From Streptomyces sp. R41 (GTDB lineage Bacteria; Actinomycetota; Actinomycetes; Streptomycetales; Streptomycetaceae), in assembly GCF_041053055.1 (NCBI RefSeq), contig NZ_CP163443.1, forward strand, positions 3,286,001-3,350,000: a DNA stretch of 64,000 nt. Direction: 5' to 3'. The position numbers and the translations under genes are program-made. The notes below the pieces were generated by a model. It ran no database searches. It was not told the origin of the DNA and saw only the letters and a program-made list of their open reading frames with translations. This document shows, in pieces, positions 60,432 through 64,000 of this stretch. Numbering within the stretch: position 1 is the stretch's first letter; every line of letters begins with the position of its first letter.

Positions 60432-60497
60432 TCTAGCATCGCTAGACAATCAAGCAATGACATGTCTAGCATCGAATCGGAATCTAGCGTCGCTAGG
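60432..60497. promoter_or_regulatory. Two TetR-type operators between tetR and DUF1772
   Basis: TCTAGC-ATC-GCTAGA (60432-60446) and TCTAGC-GTC-GCTAGG (60483-60497), with a half-site TCTAGCATCG at about 60465. The repeated rare CTAG tetranucleotide makes chance unlikely in this GC-rich DNA. Confidence 0.75.
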
Positions 60498-60516
60498 ACA
60501 GCATTCAGGAGGAGAC

Positions 60517-60963
60517 ATGCAGGACACACTGGCCGTGCTCACGGTCGTCGTGGTCGGGATGATGGTGGGCGTGGAGTTCGCGGTGGCGGTGTTCGTCAAC
60601 CCGATCCTCGACCGGCTCCCGAACGATGGTGGACTTGACGCCCGCAGTGACGGGGCACGCGTCCTCGGCCGGGTCATGCCGTTCTGGTACATCGGCTCGG
60701 TCGTCCTCGGCGCGATCTGGGCCGCACTGGCGTGGGGCGGCGACGGCGCGTCGCTCGTCACCGCGGGCACAGTGCTGCTCGTGCTGAGCGTGGTGATGTC
60801 GATTCTGTTGCTCGTGCCGATCAACTCGCGTGTCGCGACCTGGTCGCACGAGGGCGTGCCCGCGGACTGGAAGCAGCAGATGGGGCGGTGGGACCGGTTC
60901 CACTATGTCCGCGTGGGCGTCATCGTGCTCGCCTTCGCGCTGTTCGCCGTCGCCCTGGCCTGA
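60517..60963 (+). CDS. DUF1772 membrane protein
   Basis: 148 residues, four membrane helices (LAVLTVVVVGMMVGVEFAVAVFV; FWYIGSVVLGAIWAAL; VLLVLSVVMSILLLVPI; VGVIVLAFALFAVALA) with the DUF1772 (anthrone oxygenase-like) motif PINSRVATW and WDRFHYVRV. In Streptomyces it is often paired with a divergent TetR regulator, as here. GGAGGAG precedes the ATG. Confidence 0.9.
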   Translation: MQDTLAVLTVVVVGMMVGVEFAVAVFVNPILDRLPNDGGLDARSDGARVLGRVMPFWYIGSVVLGAIWAALAWGGDGASLVTAGTVLLVLSVVMSILLLVPINSRVATWSHEGVPADWKQQMGRWDRFHYVRVGVIVLAFALFAVALA

Positions 60964-61055
60964 GTCTGTTGCGACAGCGGATCCTGATCATGAATGATCA
61001 CGGCGGCCGACCGCCGCCCTGGGCGCCGACGGCGCGCAGGGCGGCAAAAACCTAC

Positions 61056-61181
61056 GAGACGGGTTCCCTTCGCCGGTATTACCCGGATCAGGTAATGGGG
61101 GTCGCCTTCCGGTCTGACTGCTACCTTCCGGCCTCTCAGCCCGACCGTCGACGTCGGCCCCAGCGGATGCCTAAGCGTCTC
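61056..61181 (-). promoter_or_regulatory. TPP (THI-box) riboswitch, apparently orphan
   Basis: On the minus strand, the conserved GGGCTGAGAGG is followed by ACCTGATCCGGGTAATACCG and GCGAAGGGAACCC, the thiamine pyrophosphate riboswitch core. GAGACG (61176-61181) and CGTCTC (61056-61061) close helix P1, giving about 126 nt. It points toward lower coordinates, yet the next gene there, DUF1772, is on the opposite strand and the next minus-strand gene is a TetR regulator 630 bp on. No thiamine gene is present. A GC-rich hairpin (61013-61045) follows. The AT-rich stretch 61240-61287 upstream, with a run of seven T, may hold its promoter. Confidence 0.85.
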
Positions 61182-61287
61182 GCCAAAGTCGGCTACTCCG
61201 GTTGGACTCCCTCACTCGCCCCGTAGGCAATAACAGGATATAACGTCCACGGCAAGACAGAACCCCCTAAAAGGGAGATTTTTTTCT

Positions 61288-61521
61288 TCAGTCCTCCGGA
61301 GGGAACACCGGCTCCCCGCTCCCCAGCAGCGTGATCATGATGGCCTCCACCGGGCAGCCCTCCGCCGCCTTGAGGATCTTCTCGTTGGCGTCGGTCTCCG
61401 GTTCGACCGGGTGGGACTGCATACCGGCATCGAGGCGGAAGGCGTCCGGGGCCTGGTGCACGCACTGGGCGGAGCCGATGCACACGGAGCGGTCGACCTC
61501 CACCTGCCAGCGGTCGCCCAT
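61288..61521 (-). CDS. [3Fe-4S]-type ferredoxin
   Basis: 77 residues. VDRSVCIGSAQCVHQAPDAF and AAEGCPVEAIMI give cysteines spaced C-x5-C ... C-P, the three-cysteine pattern of 3Fe-4S ferredoxins that feed cytochrome P450s or dehydrogenases. It starts two bases after the aldehyde dehydrogenase stop, so the two are one operon. In mycobacteria a similar ferredoxin belongs to the KstR regulon. Confidence 0.9.
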   Translation of the reverse strand: MGDRWQVEVDRSVCIGSAQCVHQAPDAFRLDAGMQSHPVEPETDANEKILKAAEGCPVEAIMITLLGSGEPVFPPED

Positions 61522-61523
61522 GC

Positions 61524-62981
61524 TCACGCCTCCCAGCCGGCCGGCAGATGGATCATCTTGTGCTCCAGGAACTCGCCGTACCCCTCGGGGCCGAACTCCC
61601 GCCCCAGACCCGAGTTCTTGTAGCCGCCGAAGGGGCCGAGCATGTCGAGGCTGAAGGTGTTGACGGAGTAGGTGCCGGTACGGACCTGCCGGGCGACGTC
61701 GATGCCATGGGCGACATCGGCCGTCCAGACGCTGCCGCTCAGCCCGTAGTCCGAGTCGTTCGCGATCTTCACGGCCTCGGACTCGTCGCCGTACGGGAGC
61801 AGGCAGATCACCGGGCCGAAGATCTCCTCCCGCGCGATCCGCATGGAGTTGTCGACGTCGCCGAAAAGGGTCGGCTCGACGTACCAGCCGCGGTCGAGCC
61901 CGTGCGGACGGCCGCCGCCGGCGAGGATCTTGGCGCCTTCCTCCTGGCCGATGCGGATGTAGTCGAGGTTGCGCTGCTGCTGGCGCCTCGCGACCAGCGG
62001 GCCCACCTGGGTCGCGGGGTCCAGCGGGTCGCCGACCACCAGCGCGCTCGCCGCCGCCGCGAAGGCGTCCGCGAACTCGTCGTAGCGCGAGCGCGGCACA
62101 AGGATGCGGGTCTGGGCGACGCAGGCCTGGCCGTTGTTCATCCAGGCCGCCGAGACGATGCCGGGAACGGATGTCTCGATGTCGGCGTCCGGGAGCACCA
62201 CGGCCGCCGACTTGCCGCCCAGCTCCAGGGTCACGCGGGTGAGATTGCGCGACGCGACCTCCATGACGCGCTTGCCGGCCGCGACCGAGCCCGTGAAGGA
62301 GACCTTGTCGATGCCCGGGTGTCCGACCAGGTGCTCGCTGACCTCGCGGTCCGCGGGGAGGATCGACAGCACGCCCTCGGGCAGCCCGGCCTCCTTCGCG
62401 ATCTCGCCCAGCAGATAGGCGTCGAGCGGCGACTCGGGCGACGGCTTCAGTACGACGGTGCAGCCGGTCAGCAGCGCGGGCGCGAGCTTGGCCGCCGCCA
62501 CGAACTGCGGGACGTTCCAGGGGACCACGGCCGCGACGACCCCCACCGGCTCGCGCCGGACGAGGATCTTCCCGAGGACTCCGTCGCGCGTCTCCTCGTA
62601 CGTGTAGGTGCGCGCGACCGTGATCGCCGCGTCCCACACCATCATCGCGCCGAGGGCCTGCGCGAGGACGCTCCAGGAGTACGGGGAGCCGTTCTCGGAG
62701 GAGATGACGCGGGCGATCTCCTCATGTCGTACGGCGATCGCGTCCTTGATCCGGGTGACGACCTCGATCCGCTCGTCGAGGCTCATACGCGGCCAGGGGC
62801 CCTCGTCGAACGCCTTGCGCGCGGCGGCGACGGCCCGGTCGACGTCCGCCGTCGAAGCATGCGGCACGCGACCGATGACCTCTTCGGTGTGCGGCGAGAT
62901 CACCTCGATGACGTCCTTGCCCAGGGGGTCCGTCAACTCCCCGCCTATGAACAGCTGTCCGTGTTCCACGAGCTCGGTCAT
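61524..62981 (-). CDS. NAD(P)-dependent aldehyde dehydrogenase
   Basis: 485 residues. VTLELGGKSAAVVLPDAD carries the catalytic Glu, AWMNNGQACVAQTRILV the catalytic Cys, and EEIFGPVICLLPYGDESEAV and GLSGSVWTADVAHG are the usual C-terminal blocks. It oxidises an aldehyde to the acid. With the ferredoxin it resembles a steroid/lipid aldehyde module. A palindrome at 63043 and a near-KstR site at 63124 lie upstream. Confidence 0.92.
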   Translation of the reverse strand: MTELVEHGQLFIGGELTDPLGKDVIEVISPHTEEVIGRVPHASTADVDRAVAAARKAFDEGPWPRMSLDERIEVVTRIKDAIAVRHEEIARVISSENGSPYSWSVLAQALGAMMVWDAAITVARTYTYEETRDGVLGKILVRREPVGVVAAVVPWNVPQFVAAAKLAPALLTGCTVVLKPSPESPLDAYLLGEIAKEAGLPEGVLSILPADREVSEHLVGHPGIDKVSFTGSVAAGKRVMEVASRNLTRVTLELGGKSAAVVLPDADIETSVPGIVSAAWMNNGQACVAQTRILVPRSRYDEFADAFAAAASALVVGDPLDPATQVGPLVARRQQQRNLDYIRIGQEEGAKILAGGGRPHGLDRGWYVEPTLFGDVDNSMRIAREEIFGPVICLLPYGDESEAVKIANDSDYGLSGSVWTADVAHGIDVARQVRTGTYSVNTFSLDMLGPFGGYKNSGLGREFGPEGYGEFLEHKMIHLPAGWEA

Positions 62982-63042
62982 GACCGACTGCCTCCCGGGG
63001 GGACCGTTCCCTGACGATTCTCTGACGCTTCATCAGATATGA

Positions 63043-63058
63043 GAACTGATACCAGTTC
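63043..63058. promoter_or_regulatory. Palindrome upstream of the aldehyde dehydrogenase
   Basis: GAACTG - ATAC - CAGTTC, perfect 6-bp arms, 61 bp before the start. Overlapping bases read TGGAACTGGTATCA on the minus strand, one base off the KstR consensus. Confidence 0.5.
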
Positions 63059-63123
63059 CAGTCAGCGGAGTCCACGGGCCGGACATCGGGCACGGAGAGA
63101 GAACGGTCGACTTGGGCACCCAT

Positions 63124-63137
63124 TGGAATCTGTTCTA
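63124..63137. promoter_or_regulatory. Near-consensus KstR-type operator before the MBL hydrolase
   Basis: TGGAATCTGTTCTA, one mismatch from the reversed consensus, 57 bp upstream of the MBL start and 142 bp from the divergent aldehyde dehydrogenase. Confidence 0.55.
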
Positions 63138-63194
63138 GTTATAGTGGCCGGGCAGACCGGACAGTGACCGGAACACGGCGATTGGTGGGAGCCC

Positions 63195-64000
63195 ATGACG
63201 CAGGTGACCGATCACGGCGGGGGCGTACGCGATCACGGCGGGGGCGTACGGTCGATCAGTGTCCCCATCCCGGACAACCCCCTCGGCCACACCCTGGTGT
63301 ACGTCGTGGACAGCGACCGCGGCCCCGTCCTGATCGACACGGGCTGGGACGACCCCACCTCGTGGGACACCCTCGCCGAGGGTCTCACCGCCTGCGGCAC
63401 CTCCGTCGCCGAGATCCACGGCGTGGTCATCACCCACCACCACCCGGACCATCACGGTCTGTCGGGCAAGGTGCGCGAGGCGTCCGGGGCCTGGATCGCG
63501 ATGCACGCGGCGGACGCCTCGATCGTCCGGCGGACGCGAGAGAACCGGCCCGAGCGCTGGTTCGCCTACATGGCGGCCAAGCTGGCGGCCTGCGGCGCGC
63601 CCGAGGAACACGTGGCGCCCCTGCGCGACGCCAGGACGTCGGCCCGCCCGAGCACCCTGCCCGGCTTCTCCCCCGCCCTCCCCGACCGCGAGATCGTCCC
63701 CGGCGAGCTCCTCGCCCTGCCGGGGCGCCGCCTGCGCGCGATCTGGACCCCCGGCCACACGCCCGGCCACGTCTGCCTCCATCTGGAGGAGGACCATCCC
63801 GCCCGCCTCCCGGGCCACGGCCGCCTGTTCTCCGGCGACCATCTCCTGCCGAGGATCACCCCGCACATCGGCCTGTACGAGGATCCGGACGACGTCACCG
63901 TCACCGATCCGCTCGGCGACTACCTCGACTCCCTGGAGCGCGTCGGCCGCCTGGACCCCGCCGAGGTGCTCCCGGCCCACCAGCACGCGTTCGCCGACGC
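63195..64000 (+). CDS. MBL-fold metallo-hydrolase, 3' end cut by window
   Basis: 268 residues are visible and the frame is open at the window end. After the N-terminal duplication (DHGGGVR twice) come VVDSDRGPVLIDTGWDD, the metal motif THHHPDHHGL (HxHxDH form), WTPGHTPGHVCLH, FSGDHLLPRITPHIG and a final LPAHQHAF, giving all ligands of a glyoxalase II/lactonase-like MBL hydrolase. Relatives hydrolyse thioesters, lactones or acyl-CoA. Divergent from the aldehyde dehydrogenase and probably in the same regulon. Confidence 0.88.
   Translation, partial: MTQVTDHGGGVRDHGGGVRSISVPIPDNPLGHTLVYVVDSDRGPVLIDTGWDDPTSWDTLAEGLTACGTSVAEIHGVVITHHHPDHHGLSGKVREASGAWIAMHAADASIVRRTRENRPERWFAYMAAKLAACGAPEEHVAPLRDARTSARPSTLPGFSPALPDREIVPGELLALPGRRLRAIWTPGHTPGHVCLHLEEDHPARLPGHGRLFSGDHLLPRITPHIGLYEDPDDVTVTDPLGDYLDSLERVGRLDPAEVLPAHQHAFAD

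Noticed and set aside
61013..61045. Terminator for DUF1772 or for the riboswitch
   Set aside because: The hairpin is strong, but on the plus strand it is followed by A residues and on the minus strand the T run precedes it, so neither direction gives a canonical terminator.

Overview
The window is actinobacterial chromosome, almost certainly Streptomyces. GC is very high (about 70%), genes carry GGAGG-type ribosome sites with many GTG starts, and the gene content is typical: a DUF397/XRE-DUF5753/HATPase triplet, an actinobacterial RNase P RNA, an RNase H-acid phosphatase fusion, a SigE-type sigma factor, F420-dependent LLM oxidoreductases and many secreted proteases. The sequence was read by eye. 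Family names are motif recognition, not database hits.

Layout. (1) 1-6.6 kb: a secreted M6 metalloprotease (cut by the window start), a small protein, an HTH regulator and a 1244-residue subtilisin-like protease. (2) 6.9-20.45 kb: an accessory island. Its left edge carries a degenerate copy of the 3' end of rnpB and its right edge is the intact rnpB. Nested inside are two direct copies of the 3' half of a tRNA-Arg(CCG) gene (6.99 and 18.59 kb) and three copies of GTCCAC-N5-GTCCAC that fall exactly between gene cassettes. No integrase remains. The cargo looks like stacked defence modules: a DUF3800 protein with a 756-residue unknown; a Shedu-like (DUF4263) nuclease; and a four-gene operon of adenine DNA methyltransferase, a protein with two GHKL ATPase domains (HSP90/MORC-like plus histidine kinase), a receiver-domain protein and a ComEC-like metallo-beta-lactamase-fold protein. 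This operon is the best candidate for an undescribed system. (3) 20.4-34.8 kb: mostly ordinary core genes (rnpB, EamA exporter, AraC regulator, RNase II-like nuclease, yaaA, KDPG aldolase, oxidoreductase, XRE regulator, RNase H/phosphatase, zinc-ribbon protein, Nif3, LuxR regulator). (4) 34.8-37.9 kb: SDR, zinc alcohol dehydrogenase and MaoC hydratase operon. (5) 38-43.4 kb: ABC exporter with DesK/DesR-like two-component system, then a sigma factor and its membrane partner. (6) 43.5-55.5 kb: MFS transporters, thiolase-like lipid-transfer protein with a fused acyl-CoA dehydrogenase, methyltransferase, amidase, membrane proteins, LLM oxidoreductase. (7) 55.5-64 kb: a glycosyltransferase/methyltransferase/terpene-cyclase-fold trio, a KstR-like TetR regulator, a second TetR with a DUF1772 partner, an apparently orphan TPP riboswitch, ferredoxin, aldehyde dehydrogenase and an MBL hydrolase cut by the window end.

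How it works together. Near-identical 14-bp palindromes of the form TAGAACNNGTTYCA stand upstream of the MaoC operon, the acyl-CoA dehydrogenase operon and the glycosyltransferase operon, and a one-mismatch copy lies before the final MBL gene. They match the known KstR consensus TNNAACNNGTTNNA, and a KstR-like gene lies in the window, so about ten genes spread over 29 kb are probably one lipid/steroid-type beta-oxidation regulon.

A further theme is short tandem duplication. At least six tracts (periods 16-77 bp) copy the last codons and stop of a gene downstream of it, and three more lie in frame inside coding regions.
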